A DNA stretch of 64,000 bases from Roseateles aquatilis (GTDB lineage: Bacteria > Pseudomonadota > Gammaproteobacteria > Burkholderiales > Burkholderiaceae_C): positions 1-64,000 of the forward strand of contig NZ_NIOF01000016.1 in NCBI RefSeq assembly GCF_002205645.1, in the 5' to 3' direction. Positions 41,071-50,988 of the stretch are shown one piece after another. The notes beneath the pieces were generated by a model. The model did no database searches and was not told where the DNA came from. It saw only the letters and a program-made list of their open reading frames with translations. The first letter of the stretch is position 1. The number at the start of each line of letters is the position of its first letter. Both the position numbers and the translations under genes were made by a program.

Positions 41071-43748
41071 CGGACCTGCGCACCATCCCCCGTCACACCG
41101 AGGCGGACCCGCTCGGCTTCGACGCGCTGCGCGCGCTGGCCATCGCGCGGGCGCAAGCCGCCAGCGGCGAGCTGTGGACCGATTTCAACCTGCACGACCC
41201 CGGCGTCAGCCTGCTGGAGGCGCTGTGCTTCGCGCTGACCGAGGACATCTTCGCGGCGCGCTGGCCGGTGCCCCGGCTGCTTGGGTTGACGTCGGACGCG
41301 GCGTTGGCCGAGCCGACCGCCTGGACGCGGCTGGGACTGCACGACCGCGACACGCTGCTGCCCTGCCGACCGGTCAGCGAGGCCGACTGGCGCCTCTGGC
41401 TGGGCCGCCTGCTGCCGGACGCGCGGCAGCTGTCGATGAACGCGCTGCTCGACTGGCGCGGCCGGGCGCAAGGCCTGTGGCGCCTGTCGCTGCAGGCGCG
41501 CTCCGATCAACCGCGCTCGGACCTGCGCCTGCGGGCCCGCGCGCTGCGCGCCTGCTGGGCCGGTCGCGCGCTGGGCGAGGACCTGGCCGAGCCGCCACGG
41601 CTGCTGCAGCCGCGCTGGGTCCGGCTGGAGATCCACCTGAGCATCAACGGCGAGCGCGACCTCACCGAGCTGCTCGCCGAGCTGCTGCGGCGCTGCGATG
41701 CCTGCATCTCCAAACGCGTGCAGACGCCGCTGGAGGGCCAGGACGAGCCGCCCGCGCCGCCGCCGCTGACCGACGATCCCCACCTGCCGGGCGGGCCGCT
41801 CGGCCGCCCGACCACGCGGGCCGAACGCCAGTGGCTGGCGGAGGACGACGACTTCCTCTACGCCAGCGACCTGGGCCGCCTGCTGCAGGAGATCCCCGGC
41901 ATCGCCAGCATCGAGGGCCTGTTCCTGCGCGCCGCCGACGAGGACGACGGCGATCGCCCGGAGGACGCCGACGCACCGCCGGGCAGCGTCGCCCGGCGCG
42001 GCGGCGACTGGGCGCTGCGGCTGCGTTGGCCGTCGGAGCCGCGCGACCTGCGGTCCTGGGTCGTGCGGCGCGACGGCATGCGCGTGCAGTTGCCCGAGGA
42101 CGCACTGCTGGCGCAGCTCGCGCTGCAGCGCCGCGTCGAGCACGAGCGGGAGCTGGCCGTCGCGCGGGCCGGCGCGCCGCCGCGCCATGGCGCGGGCCTG
42201 TCGCCGCGCGGCACCACCCAGCCCCGCGCGCAGGCGCCGCTGCCTGCGCTGCCGCCGCGGCGCGACGGCCATCCGGCCGCCAGCGACGCGCTGCCGCCGC
42301 TCTACACCGAGGCGCTGCAACTGCGCGCCGCCTCGCAGCCCGGGCTCAAGGCGCAGTGGGCCGGGTATCTGGCGCTGCTGGAGGTCGGGCTCAACCAGGT
42401 CCAGCAACAACGCGAGCAACTGCCGCGGCTCTACGCCCTGGACCAGGAGGACACGCGCAGCTATTGGCACGAGTGGCCGGGCGACGCGCAACTGCCCGGC
42501 ATCGAGGCGCTGTACCTGGCGGACCGGCACGCGCGGCAGGACGCGGCCGAGCTCGATGCCGACCGCCTGGATCGGCGCCACCGGCTGCTCGATTTCCAGC
42601 TCGCGCTGCATGGCGAGGTCCTGGACCAGACGGTGCTGCAAGGCCTGCCGCGTTATCACACGCCGCCGGCCTGGCCGGTGCACCTGCTCAACCTGAAGCG
42701 GCTGTTCATGCGCCGCGTGCTGCGACTGGGCCGCGACCGCGGGGCCGGCGCCGACTACAGCCAGCCGCTGCTCGGCAATGCGGACAACACGCCGCCGCTG
42801 CAGGAGCGGCTGGGTTTGATGCTCGGCCTGGTCCAGACACAGAGCCGGTCCCTGACCCGCGTGCTGAAGCAATTGGGCGAGCAGGACCTGACGCTGGAAC
42901 CCGAACCGCCGCTGCCCACCGCCGCCGAACCCGCCCGGCGCCGGCCCTCCGGCGCCACGCGCCTCACCGAGGTCGCCCAGACGCCGGCCGCGCCGCGGGC
43001 CCCCGCGCGCACCGCCGCGCTGCTGGACCCCGACCTGCCGCGCCAACCGGTGGACTGGTCCCGGCTCGCCCCGCGGTTGCGACGCTGGATGGACGCTCAA
43101 GGTCTGACCCGGCTGCCGATGGCACTGCTGCGCGAGGCCGTGCGCCCGTCGCAGTTCCGCTATCGCGCCGACACCCGGGAGTTGCGCCTGGACCCCGACG
43201 GCGACGCGCCCGGCTGGCTGCTGGCACGCGATCTGGACGGCGCTGGCGCCCGCTCGCTGGCCCGTGAGCTGCATGCCGCCGCCTGCCAGTTGCAGGCCGA
43301 CGGCGAGGGCCTGCATCTGGTGGAGCATCTGCTGCTGCGCCCGCTCGTGGCGACGGGCGGTGCCAAGGCTGGCGTTCACCGTGTCAGCCTGATCTTCAGC
43401 GGCTGGACGGCGCGCGGCCGTGATCCGCGCTTTCGCCAGCTCGCGGCTCAGATCGTGGAACGCGAGGCGCCGGTGCACCTGCACTGCGAGTTGCTGTGGC
43501 TGAACGCGCCCGACATGCTGGCGTTCGAGGCGCTGTGGATCGATTGGCTGCGGGATCGGCAGAAACACGATCTGGCGCTGCTGGACAGCGACGCGCCCGC
43601 CGACCTTCGCGATGCACTGGCCACCAGCGCCGCCGCGTTGCGCGACTGGTTGCACCGCTGGCGAATCCGCAACGCACCGAACGGACCACGCACGCGGCAC
43701 GCCGCCCGCCACGCGCGCAGGACACGCGCTCCCCGGGGGACCCGATGA
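41067..43748 (+). CDS. Second large baseplate protein (Pvc12/Afp12-like)
   Basis: The 893-aa protein starts MTDLRTIPRHTEADPLGFDALR and contains ASGELWTDFNLHDPGVSLLEALCFALTEDIF, the D-F-N-x-H-D-P-G motif typical of this family, and a C-terminal HLVEHLLLRPL and FSGWTARGRDPRFRQLAAQIV block. Pvc12 is the second wedge protein of the eCIS baseplate. Its length is in the usual range. It overlaps the fibre-like gene and the tape-measure gene by four bases each. Confidence 0.9.
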   Translation: MTDLRTIPRHTEADPLGFDALRALAIARAQAASGELWTDFNLHDPGVSLLEALCFALTEDIFAARWPVPRLLGLTSDAALAEPTAWTRLGLHDRDTLLPCRPVSEADWRLWLGRLLPDARQLSMNALLDWRGRAQGLWRLSLQARSDQPRSDLRLRARALRACWAGRALGEDLAEPPRLLQPRWVRLEIHLSINGERDLTELLAELLRRCDACISKRVQTPLEGQDEPPAPPPLTDDPHLPGGPLGRPTTRAERQWLAEDDDFLYASDLGRLLQEIPGIASIEGLFLRAADEDDGDRPEDADAPPGSVARRGGDWALRLRWPSEPRDLRSWVVRRDGMRVQLPEDALLAQLALQRRVEHERELAVARAGAPPRHGAGLSPRGTTQPRAQAPLPALPPRRDGHPAASDALPPLYTEALQLRAASQPGLKAQWAGYLALLEVGLNQVQQQREQLPRLYALDQEDTRSYWHEWPGDAQLPGIEALYLADRHARQDAAELDADRLDRRHRLLDFQLALHGEVLDQTVLQGLPRYHTPPAWPVHLLNLKRLFMRRVLRLGRDRGAGADYSQPLLGNADNTPPLQERLGLMLGLVQTQSRSLTRVLKQLGEQDLTLEPEPPLPTAAEPARRRPSGATRLTEVAQTPAAPRAPARTAALLDPDLPRQPVDWSRLAPRLRRWMDAQGLTRLPMALLREAVRPSQFRYRADTRELRLDPDGDAPGWLLARDLDGAGARSLARELHAAACQLQADGEGLHLVEHLLLRPLVATGGAKAGVHRVSLIFSGWTARGRDPRFRQLAAQIVEREAPVHLHCELLWLNAPDMLAFEALWIDWLRDRQKHDLALLDSDAPADLRDALATSAAALRDWLHRWRIRNAPNGPRTRHAARHARRTRAPRGTR

Positions 43749-46255
43749 CCACGCACCGCATCGAGACCCTGCGCTGGGACCTGCGCCATCGCAACGCGCT
43801 GTCCGCCACCGGCGCGCAGGACCTGCACCAGCGGCTGATGCTGTTCCTGCGTCGCCAGGGCCTGGCCGGCATCGAGACCTGCTTCGACCGCGCCTGCCCG
43901 CCGGATCAGGTCTGGATCCTCCCGACGCTGACGCTGGACCTGGGCACCATCGACCGCCATCAGAGCGAACGCCAATGGGAGGAGCGGCTCACCACCGCGC
44001 TGCGCGCCGCGCTGGCGCAAGCCGCCGCCGGGGCTGACGTGCAGCCGCCGCTGCCGATGCGACGCAGCGGCGAAGGCCCGCATGAGGTGGCGCAGTTCCT
44101 GCACTACCTGCGTCACGGCCATCTGCCGTGGGGGCGCGACTTCAACGGTCGGCAGGCGCTGTCGACCTGGCTGACGCGGCTGGCCCGTCAACACGGCGCC
44201 GGGCTGTGGCGCGCGCTGCTGCACGATCCGGCGCGGGACCGGCTGCTGGTGCGGCTGTCGCTGATCAGCCCGCACGACGGCTTGCAGGCGCTGATCGCGC
44301 AGCGCGATCCCGACCTCGCCACCACGCTGCGGCAGATGGACGACGAGGCCTTGCTGCCGCTGCAGGGCAGCGGTCGGCTCAGCGCCTACCAGCGCGGCCA
44401 GTTGCAGCAGGCGCTGCGCGTCGCGGCGCTGCGGCAACTGTGGGGTCGCCGGGGCGGGCGGCTCTCCGCGCATGGCCGCCGCGATCTGCTGACGGCCTGG
44501 CGCCGCCTGCTGGCCGAGGCGCTGGGCACCGGCTGGCGGGCGCTGATGGCGGCGTCGACGGCGTCCGCGCGGACGGAGGCGCGAGCGCGTCGTCCCGACG
44601 GCGACCTGCTGCACGAACTGCTGGCCGCGGACGACCGCGACGATGCGCTCCGGCCCGTCGATGCCCGGGCGGACGTCGACGGCCCCGGCCGCACCTGGGA
44701 ACACGCGCTGCTGCAGTTGCAGACCCTGCTGCGCCAACGCCGGCCCGCGCAGGGCGAGCGGCTGCGTCGCCTGCTGACCAGCCTGGCCGCCGCGCAGCCG
44801 GCGCTGCTGCGTCAACGGTTGCAGGGCTGGGCCTCGCAGCGCCGCGAGCGGCGCACCTGGTCGCTGGCGCTGGAGCCCGCCAGCATGAGCCTGCTGCTGG
44901 CGGCGATGAGCCCGCGGCCGCTGCCGGGGCTGTCCGCGGCCGCCGCGCCGCACTGGGCGGAATCGCTGCGCCAGACCGCCCTGCGCCTGCAACGCGAGGC
45001 CCCGGCCGGCCAGCGCCCCGGCCTGGGCCGCCTGCGCGCGCTGCTGATGCAGGCGAGCCTGCGCCAGGTGCTGGAGGGCCGCCGCCTGCCCGATCAGCAT
45101 CAGGGCTGGCAGGCATTGTGGCGACAGGCGTGGCAGGACTGGCAAGGGCGCGGCGACGACGGCGTGGAGGCGCCGCGCCCCCGCGCGAGCCCCGCGACGA
45201 AGTCCGATGCCGAGGGGGCGGACGACGACATGGACGCGCGCGACGCCTCGGCCACACCGCCGCCGCGTCGCCGACGAGGCGACACCGCCAAGGCCGCGGA
45301 CGCCACCGACCGCGCGCTGCTGCACCTGGAGCGCGAATGCCGCGACGGCCGCTGGTCATGGCCGCAGCGGCTGCGGCTGGCACGCCTGCTCGAAACGCCG
45401 GACGGCTGCGACCGCTGGCTGCGGCTGTTCAGCGAGAACCGCCGCTGGCGCATGCTGCAGGCGCAGTTCGGCGCGATGGCCGAGCCGCTGCGGCAACGCG
45501 CCGGCCGCCTCGGCCGCTGGCTGCAAGGGCTGGTGCGCGAGCCCGTCGCGGCCCTGGCGGAACACTGGCGGCGCCTGTGCCGCCACCTCTTCATCCAGGG
45601 GCTGAGCCCGGACGCGGCGAGCCTGCGCCGGAACTACCAGGACGAGGCGCTGCCCGCCTCGCCGCCGGCCTCGATGGCGACGGGCCCCGCCGCCGCCACG
45701 CGCCGCGACGCCGTCGCCATCGCCGTCTCCAACCGCGATCCGATCTGGGTCGACGACGCGGGCCAGGTGTTGCTGGCCGCCTATGCCGAACGCCTGTTCA
45801 AGCACCTGAACCTGCTGCGGGACGGCCGCTTCATCGACGCCGAGGCGCAATCGACGGCGGTGCAATGCCTGCAGACGCTCTGCCACGGGCCGGGCCCGGC
45901 GGACGAGTCCTGCACCGTGCTGTCGCGCCTGCTGTGCGGGGCGCCGCCGGACGAGGTCCTGCCGCCGGTGCCGCCCTGCGACGCCGAGCGGCTGGCGCTG
46001 CTGGAGCAACTGCTGGCCGCCGTCGTCGCGCACTGGAAGGCGGTGGGCAACACCACGGTGGCGGGCCTGCGCGAAAGCTTCCTGCAGCGCCAGGGCCGCC
46101 TGCAGGAGGACAAGCCTCGTGCCGGCGAGCCGCCGCGCTGGCGGCTGCGCGTGCAGCCGCGCGGCTTCGACGTGCTGCTGGATCGGCTGCCCTGGAGCTT
46201 TCACACCATCCGCCTGCCCTGGATGCCTGGAGTGCTGCATGTGGAATGGCGCTGA
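43745..46255 (+). CDS. Contractile injection system tape-measure protein (Pvc14/Afp14-like)
   Basis: The 836-aa protein begins MTTHRIETLRWDLRHRNA and ends WKAVGNTTVAGLRESFLQRQG ... RVQPRGFDVLLDRLPW ... TIRLPWMPGVLHVEW, the conserved ends of the CIS tape-measure family. The central region is helix-rich with many Arg and Leu and one basic linker (PPPRRRRGDTAKAAD). The tape-measure protein sets the length of the tube during assembly. It overlaps the AAA+ gene by 17 bases. Confidence 0.92.
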   Translation: MTTHRIETLRWDLRHRNALSATGAQDLHQRLMLFLRRQGLAGIETCFDRACPPDQVWILPTLTLDLGTIDRHQSERQWEERLTTALRAALAQAAAGADVQPPLPMRRSGEGPHEVAQFLHYLRHGHLPWGRDFNGRQALSTWLTRLARQHGAGLWRALLHDPARDRLLVRLSLISPHDGLQALIAQRDPDLATTLRQMDDEALLPLQGSGRLSAYQRGQLQQALRVAALRQLWGRRGGRLSAHGRRDLLTAWRRLLAEALGTGWRALMAASTASARTEARARRPDGDLLHELLAADDRDDALRPVDARADVDGPGRTWEHALLQLQTLLRQRRPAQGERLRRLLTSLAAAQPALLRQRLQGWASQRRERRTWSLALEPASMSLLLAAMSPRPLPGLSAAAAPHWAESLRQTALRLQREAPAGQRPGLGRLRALLMQASLRQVLEGRRLPDQHQGWQALWRQAWQDWQGRGDDGVEAPRPRASPATKSDAEGADDDMDARDASATPPPRRRRGDTAKAADATDRALLHLERECRDGRWSWPQRLRLARLLETPDGCDRWLRLFSENRRWRMLQAQFGAMAEPLRQRAGRLGRWLQGLVREPVAALAEHWRRLCRHLFIQGLSPDAASLRRNYQDEALPASPPASMATGPAAATRRDAVAIAVSNRDPIWVDDAGQVLLAAYAERLFKHLNLLRDGRFIDAEAQSTAVQCLQTLCHGPGPADESCTVLSRLLCGAPPDEVLPPVPPCDAERLALLEQLLAAVVAHWKAVGNTTVAGLRESFLQRQGRLQEDKPRAGEPPRWRLRVQPRGFDVLLDRLPWSFHTIRLPWMPGVLHVEWR

Positions 46256-47579
46256 CACCCCGCACGCGCAGGCGCTGCGCCTGGAGCTGGACTGGCTGTC
46301 CCGCGTGCTGGACCTGCGCCTGGAGCAGCACTTCCGGCAGGACGGCGAGCTGCTGGAGCGCGCCCCGCCCCCGCCCGAGCCGCCGCCCGACAGCGAGCTC
46401 GCGGCCTGGGTCCACGACCTGCCGCTGGACCTGCACGGGCGGCTGCTGCTGGCGCTCGCGCTGGCGCCGCACCTGCGGCCGTCGGCGCTGGACCTGCTCT
46501 TCATGCGCAACCAGAACCTGGAGCGCGGCTTCACCGAGTTCGGCGGCATCAAGGCGCAGGCGCACGGGGGTTTCCTGCCCACGGGCGAGACGGCCGCCTT
46601 CCTGCTGGCCGGCGATCGGCTGCGGGACCGGCTGGCGCTGCTGGACTGGTTCGACGCGCCGCATCCGTTGATGGCCGGCGGACACCTGCGCCTGGACACG
46701 CCGCCCGCGGGCGAGCCGCGGCTGTGCGGCGCCCTGCTGCTCAGCGGCGAGGCATTGCAGCGCCTGTGCACCGGCGCCGCGGACAAGCCCGACTACAGCG
46801 TCAACTTCCCCGCCAAGCGCATCACCAGCACGCTGGACTGGGACGACCTGGTGCTGGCGCCGGAGGTGCTGGACGAGGTCAACCAGATCCGCGCCTGGAT
46901 GACCGACGGCGAGCTGCTGATGCGCGACTGGGGCCTGGCGCGCGCGCTCAAGCCGGGCTATCGCGCGCTCTTCCACGGACCGCCCGGCACCGGCAAGACG
47001 CTGACCGCGACGCTGATCGGCGGCAAGGAGCGGGACGTCTACCGCATCGACCTGTCGATGGTGGTGTCCAAGTACATCGGCGAGACGGAGAAGAACCTGG
47101 CGCGCGTCTTCGATCAGGCGCAGAGCCGCCGCTGGGTGCTGTTCTTCGACGAGGCCGACGCGCTCTTCGGCAAGCGCGGCGCGGCGCAAAACGCCAACGA
47201 CCATCACGCCAATCAGGAGATCGCCTACCTGCTGCAACGCGTCGAGGACTTCCCCGGCGTGGTGATCCTGGCCAGCAACCTGCGCGGCAACCTGGACGAG
47301 GCGTTCTCGCGGCGCTTCCAGTCGATGATCCATTTCCCGATGCCGGACGGCGACCAGCGGCTGCGCCTGTGGCGCGGCATGCTGCACGAGCGCCACCTGG
47401 GGGCCGATGTCGAGCTGGAGCCGCTGGCGCGGCGCTACGAGCTGTCCGGCGGCGCCATCGCCAACGTGATCCGCCATGCCGCCCTGGCCGCGCGGCGCCA
47501 GGGCCGCGACGCGGTGAACCAGTCCGAGCTGCGAGCCGGCATCGCGCGGGAACTGCGCAAGGAAGGGAGGACGCTGTGA
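46239..47579 (+). CDS. AAA+ ATPase (Pvc15/Afp15-like)
   Basis: The 446-aa protein has a variable N-terminal part and a single AAA+ module with Walker A GPPGTGKT (residues 247-254), Walker B VLFFDE (300-305) and arginine finger/sensor region ASNLRGNLDEAFSRRFQSMI. Pvc15-type ATPases are needed for assembly or cargo loading, possibly as unfoldases. The ATG at 46239 lies inside the end of the tape-measure gene, with GGAG upstream. The next gene starts at a GTG overlapping its stop. Confidence 0.95.
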   Translation: MWNGADTPHAQALRLELDWLSRVLDLRLEQHFRQDGELLERAPPPPEPPPDSELAAWVHDLPLDLHGRLLLALALAPHLRPSALDLLFMRNQNLERGFTEFGGIKAQAHGGFLPTGETAAFLLAGDRLRDRLALLDWFDAPHPLMAGGHLRLDTPPAGEPRLCGALLLSGEALQRLCTGAADKPDYSVNFPAKRITSTLDWDDLVLAPEVLDEVNQIRAWMTDGELLMRDWGLARALKPGYRALFHGPPGTGKTLTATLIGGKERDVYRIDLSMVVSKYIGETEKNLARVFDQAQSRRWVLFFDEADALFGKRGAAQNANDHHANQEIAYLLQRVEDFPGVVILASNLRGNLDEAFSRRFQSMIHFPMPDGDQRLRLWRGMLHERHLGADVELEPLARRYELSGGAIANVIRHAALAARRQGRDAVNQSELRAGIARELRKEGRTL

Positions 47580-50500
47580 GCAAGCTCCGTCTGTCGGCGC
47601 GATCCTGGACCGCCTGCGGCGCGGCGGCGCTGGCCGCGATCGCCGTCTGCGTCGGCGCGTGGGCGGCGGCCTCCGGGCCGACCGGGTCCGCGCCAACTGC
47701 GTCAGCGGCATCAGCGGCGGCGGCGCTGACACCTCCCGGCCGGGTCGGCGCAGCTTCGGCGGCGGTCGGTGTGCCGGCGCCAGGGGCCTCGGGCAACGCC
47801 GGCACCTCGGCCTCGGCTGGCCCCGCAGGCCCGACGGGCACCTCAGGCTCCCTGGGCACCTCGGGCTCCACCGGCACCCCGGGCGCGGCGGCCGACGCCG
47901 TCGCGACGAGCCCCCTGCGCACGCCCACCGTGTCCGCGGTCCCCGTGCCCAAGCCTTCGGCCGTGCCGTCCCCGGGACAGCCGACATCGCCACCGGCCGC
48001 GCCGTCCAACCTGCCGTCCACGGCGGCCTCCTCGCCGACGATCTGCATCGTGCCGACGGGCGATCGTTCGGCCTTTCCGTCGGCGGCATCGGACGCCACC
48101 GGCGGCGCCTGCTGCTGCGGCAGTGGCAGCCGCGGGGCGTTGCGGCTGCCCCGGCCGCCGGAAACGCTGCCCCCGGCGCGGCAGGGTCGCGCCTACCTGC
48201 AGACGCTGTCCGCCGAGGGCGGCCGACCGCCCTACCAGTTCACGGTGGTCGACGGCGACCTGCCGCAAGACCTGACCCTGGATGCGCGTGGCACGATCGC
48301 GGGGACGCCGCCGAGGGTGCAGGCCACGCGTTTCGTCGTGCTGGTGACGGACCGGGCGGGCACCCGTCTGCATCAGACCTTCGATCTGCGCGTGCTGGGC
48401 GCACGCAAGCCCGAGCCTCCAGCATCGGCCGCGTCCGCGCCGGCCGTGCCCAAGCCCCAGCGCCCGGCGCCGCTGACCTCGTTGGAGATCGCCCACGCCT
48501 CGGCCCAGGCGGCATCGCGTCCGACGGCGACGGTCTATGAACTGCCCGCTGGCGTGGTGGAGGCCATCAAGGCCTTGATTCCCGCGAAGAGCGGCAAGGG
48601 AGACGGGGCCTCGTCCGACCTCGACGCCGCCCCGAGCGCCGACGCTGGCGCCGGGACGGACACGCCGGCCACGTCGACCTCGGTGGCCGAAGCAGCCGCG
48701 ACACCGGCACCGACGCTGCCGGAGCTGCCCACCGACGTGCCCTGGACCGAGGACCAGCAGAACCAGTTGAACGGCGTGCTGCAACCGTTGCTGTCCAAGG
48801 TCTATTTGACGCGCGACCTGTTCGAGGATGCCTTGCGGGCGCGCAGTTGCGAGCAGGCCTGGTTGCTGGTCTCCAACGAGGCCGCGCGGCTCAAGCAGAG
48901 CGCGGGGGACAAGGCGATCTATCTGGAAGACTGCCTGCGCCGCCACCAGACCGCCGAGACGGACCGCGCGACGTCCGCGACCGCGTCGGCGCCACGGCGC
49001 AAGGCCGCGAGCGCGTCCGCGTCCGCGCCCGCCTCCGCCGCATCGGCGCCGACGACGCTCAAGCCGGCGGACGTCGGCGTCTGGCTGCTGCCGCCCGGTC
49101 TGGTCACCTGGTTGAGCCAGGCTGCGCGCATCCAGAGGCCGCTGGGCACGTCGAGGTTGCTGAACTGGGTCGCCGCGGCCGATTGCGGGTGCGCGGCCGC
49201 GCGCGAGAACCAGCCGCTTTATGCCTTCTATCCGGCCTGGTTCAGCGAGCCGCCTCCCGACGCCCCCGCCGAAGACGCCCCCAGCAGCAGCGACGGCGGC
49301 GCCAGCGGTGCCGGCAACGCCAAGGGCGAACCCCAGAAGGGGCGGCCCCAGACGATGGACTTCAGCGTGATCAACCGCATCAGCTACTTCGCCCTGCCGA
49401 TGGCCGATGACCTGGCGCTGCCCCCCGGCTGGGCCCAGGACGCCAAGGCGACGGCGTTCGTGCGCACCGCGCGGCGGCACGGCACGCGCGTGGACCTGGT
49501 GCTCTACAACAACGACTGGCGTTTCCTGCAGCAGGCCGATCCGGCGCAATGGGCCGCCGAGCGCCAGTGGCGCATCCAGCGCCTGACGACCCGCCTGCGC
49601 GAGCTGCTGGACACGCCGCTGCCCGGGCTGGGCGAACGCGCCAAGGCGTGGCTGCCGGGCTTCGGCGAGGCGCAGTACCTCGCGGACGGCGTGACGCTGG
49701 TCTTCGACGACCTCCCGGCACGCGACACGCAGGAGGCACGCCGCTTCGCCTCGTTCTATCCGGCGTTCGTGCGCGGGCTCGCGGAGGCCATGGCCAGGAA
49801 CCCCGGGCGCCAGTACGCGATCAATCTCGTGATGACCGGCAATCAGGTGACGGGTCGACCCGCGCGCAACGCGGACGCGCCCTTCGACGTGGCGACGCTG
49901 TTCGAGCTGCTCAAGGCCGTCGAGAAGCCCAAGATCGTGGAGGGCCGCATCGTCACCGGGCGGCAGGACTATCGACGCGACGGCAACGTGGAGCTGCGCT
50001 TCCTGGTGCTGTTGCCGGAGCCCACGACGCTGTCCAAGAAGCTGCTGCGTCGCACCGTGGAGGAGAGCTCCGCCGTGCAGGGCACCGACCGGCGCATCTT
50101 CCTGCGCAGCATCGTGCCGGTGATGCAGGTGCCGCCCCTGGAGAATCAGCAGTTCCAGGACGATCTGGCCTACGCGGAGGACAACTTCGGCGGCATGGGT
50201 GTCTGGCCGCTGCCCGAGTTCAACACGAACAACCTGAAAGACCTGAAGTCCATCTTCGGGCCGGACCCCGGCCTGGGCGTGCAGTCGACCCTGTGCGGCT
50301 GGATCTGCCCGAACCGCTGGTGGGTGCGGCTGGCCTTCGAGCTGCTGGTGCTGGCGGGCGTGGTGATCTGGGTCGCGCTGCAGCTCAATTGCGGCTGGCG
50401 CCAGCGCTACGGCCGCATCGCCTTGCTGGCCGGCGTGCCGCCCGCGCTGGTGGCTTTCGCGCTGAGCGCCTGCGACCCGGCCCTGGCCTTCCTGCGCGAC

Positions 50501-50590
50501 AGCGGCATGCTGATGCTGGGCATCGCCGTCGCGGCGCTGGTGGTGTTCCTGATCGTCGCCATGCTGAAACGAAAGGTGGAGAACCCATGA
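47576..50590 (+). CDS. Membrane protein with Ig-like and degenerate GH18-like domains at the end of the eCIS operon
   Basis: The 1004-aa protein starts at GTG (47576) overlapping the AAA+ stop, after a strong GGAAGGGAGG site. It has an N-terminal signal or anchor (CGAAALAAIAVCVGAWAAA) and a Ser/Ala/Pro/Thr-rich linker of about 120 residues. A putative Ig-like module (about 200-275; GRPPYQFTVVDGDLPQDLTL, GTIAGTPP) comes next, then a GH18-like domain (about 550-830; FYPAWFSEPP, FSVINRISYFALP, DGVTLVFDDLP), and finally three C-terminal membrane helices (about 918-1004). The GH18 active-site signature DxxDxDxE is degenerate: DGVTLVFDD lacks the middle aspartate and the catalytic glutamate. It is probably anchored in the inner membrane with most of its mass in the periplasm. 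It may anchor, release or assemble the particle. Confidence 0.8.
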   Translation: MSKLRLSARSWTACGAAALAAIAVCVGAWAAASGPTGSAPTASAASAAAALTPPGRVGAASAAVGVPAPGASGNAGTSASAGPAGPTGTSGSLGTSGSTGTPGAAADAVATSPLRTPTVSAVPVPKPSAVPSPGQPTSPPAAPSNLPSTAASSPTICIVPTGDRSAFPSAASDATGGACCCGSGSRGALRLPRPPETLPPARQGRAYLQTLSAEGGRPPYQFTVVDGDLPQDLTLDARGTIAGTPPRVQATRFVVLVTDRAGTRLHQTFDLRVLGARKPEPPASAASAPAVPKPQRPAPLTSLEIAHASAQAASRPTATVYELPAGVVEAIKALIPAKSGKGDGASSDLDAAPSADAGAGTDTPATSTSVAEAAATPAPTLPELPTDVPWTEDQQNQLNGVLQPLLSKVYLTRDLFEDALRARSCEQAWLLVSNEAARLKQSAGDKAIYLEDCLRRHQTAETDRATSATASAPRRKAASASASAPASAASAPTTLKPADVGVWLLPPGLVTWLSQAARIQRPLGTSRLLNWVAAADCGCAAARENQPLYAFYPAWFSEPPPDAPAEDAPSSSDGGASGAGNAKGEPQKGRPQTMDFSVINRISYFALPMADDLALPPGWAQDAKATAFVRTARRHGTRVDLVLYNNDWRFLQQADPAQWAAERQWRIQRLTTRLRELLDTPLPGLGERAKAWLPGFGEAQYLADGVTLVFDDLPARDTQEARRFASFYPAFVRGLAEAMARNPGRQYAINLVMTGNQVTGRPARNADAPFDVATLFELLKAVEKPKIVEGRIVTGRQDYRRDGNVELRFLVLLPEPTTLSKKLLRRTVEESSAVQGTDRRIFLRSIVPVMQVPPLENQQFQDDLAYAEDNFGGMGVWPLPEFNTNNLKDLKSIFGPDPGLGVQSTLCGWICPNRWWVRLAFELLVLAGVVIWVALQLNCGWRQRYGRIALLAGVPPALVAFALSACDPALAFLRDSGMLMLGIAVAALVVFLIVAMLKRKVENP

Positions 50591-50988
50591 AGAAGCATCA
50601 ACCCCAAGCCGAGGCCGCGCCGGCCCAGCGCCGCGCCGCCAGTGAAGGCGCCGCCGGCCGCCCCGCCCCCGCGGACAGCCCGCGCCAGAGCGCGCAAGGC
50701 GCGCAACTGGCGCAGCTGCGCGCCGGCGCGAAGCCCGTCCCGGCCGCCGCCACGAGCGCCGAGGCGCCCGTGCAGCGCGTGGAGGGCGAGCGCAAGGCCA
50801 AGGGCCACAGCCTGGGCCCGTCCCATTCGAAGAACCGCGGCGGCAAGATCACGTCGCACAAGGCCGGCAAGGCCCGCACGGAAGACCCGGGCATCAGCGC
50901 CGCCAAGAACGGCCGGCGCCGGCGCATGATGGAGGCGAACGTCAGCAACTCGATCGCCAAGTCCAGCGGCAAGCCCGGCGGCAAGTAG
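50587..50988 (+). CDS. Small basic protein with a cargo-like N-terminus
   Basis: The 133-aa protein has an N-terminal Ala/Gln/Pro-rich segment with SPRQSAQGAQLAQLRAGAKP and an ending VQRVEGERKAKGH, followed by a very basic tail (SKNRGGKITSHKAGKARTE, KNGRRRRMMEANVSNSIAK). The first part resembles the N-terminal leader of the DUF4157 protein encoded next and of eCIS-associated cargo. The tail might bind nucleic acid or be a small effector. No enzyme motif was seen. It overlaps the preceding gene by four bases. Confidence 0.7.
   Translation: MKKHQPQAEAAPAQRRAASEGAAGRPAPADSPRQSAQGAQLAQLRAGAKPVPAAATSAEAPVQRVEGERKAKGHSLGPSHSKNRGGKITSHKAGKARTEDPGISAAKNGRRRRMMEANVSNSIAKSSGKPGGK

Noticed and set aside
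40935-43712. An open minus-strand frame of 925 codons within the Pvc12-like gene
   Set aside because: Antisense to a recognisable baseplate protein; the translation is Gln/Arg/Gly-rich without any motif.
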